From the NCBI GenBank assembly GCA_003132865.1, contig PKYZ01000582.1, positions 1-12,117 on the forward strand: DNA of 12,117 nucleotides, in the 5' to 3' direction. Every line of letters starts with the position of its first letter. The first letter of the stretch is position 1. The stretch is from Bryobacterales bacterium. Lineage in GTDB: Bacteria > Acidobacteriota > Terriglobia > Bryobacterales > Bryobacteraceae. The notes beneath the pieces are model-generated. The model was not told where the DNA came from. It was given only the letters and a program-made list of their open reading frames with translations, and did not search any database. This document shows, piece by piece, positions 12,116 to 12,117 of the stretch. Position numbers and translations under genes: made by a program.

Positions 12116-12117
12116 CT

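Noticed and set aside
1..12117. tRNA genes, CRISPR arrays, insertion sequences or toxin-antitoxin pairs
   Set aside because: No cloverleaf, spaced repeat array or transposase was seen. The small RHH-like gene has no toxin beside it.

Overview
The window looks like a chromosomal segment of a GC-rich, non-pathogenic soil-type bacterium, most plausibly an Acidobacteriota member of the Solibacter/Bryobacter kind. This is an inference from gene content: a PEP-CTERM exported protein, a signal-peptide redoxin with an N-terminal helical domain, a tandem DUF507 protein, an ArsR-SRPBCC pair, and an alkaline-phosphatase-superfamily protein with an N-terminal membrane anchor. There is no rRNA, tRNA, CRISPR array, insertion sequence or phage module.

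Left part (1-3041, all minus strand): a three-gene unit. A membrane-anchored type I phosphodiesterase is followed by a 40-residue ribbon-helix-helix-like small protein. That protein is joined by a TGATG stop/start overlap to a three-TM protein whose layout resembles DUF106/EMC3 (Oxa1 superfamily). Two adjacent hairpins follow the last stop codon. Divergent to this unit is a two-domain VOC (glyoxalase-like) protein (3103-3915, plus).

Middle (4010-5483): an ArsR-type repressor and an AHSA1/SRPBCC protein form a minus-strand operon. Its control region holds two AACCA-NN-TGGT dyads and overlapping divergent promoters. On the other side is a truncated hypothetical gene ending in a strong hairpin with a T-run.

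Centre (5495-8489, plus): an extended -10 promoter with a perfect 10-bp tandem repeat at the probable start site drives a full-length bifunctional acetaldehyde-CoA/alcohol dehydrogenase (adhE). It is translationally coupled by ATGA to a minimal STAS (anti-sigma-factor-antagonist-like) protein.

Right-centre (8478-10143): a PEP-CTERM gene lies between two direct copies of a ~70-bp repeat. Each copy contains a GGACAGGCC palindrome and, on the minus strand, the codons for a terminal LAHAGLE plus stop. One copy ends the PEP-CTERM gene. The other is the 3' end of a TlpA-like redoxin gene that is broken by two compensating single-base frameshifts.

Right end (10184-12117): 14-bp tandem repeats precede a tandem-DUF507 gene, which is joined to a ribokinase by four 11-bp repeats that form a chain of three-codon minicistrons. 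A partial minus-strand reading frame runs off the window.
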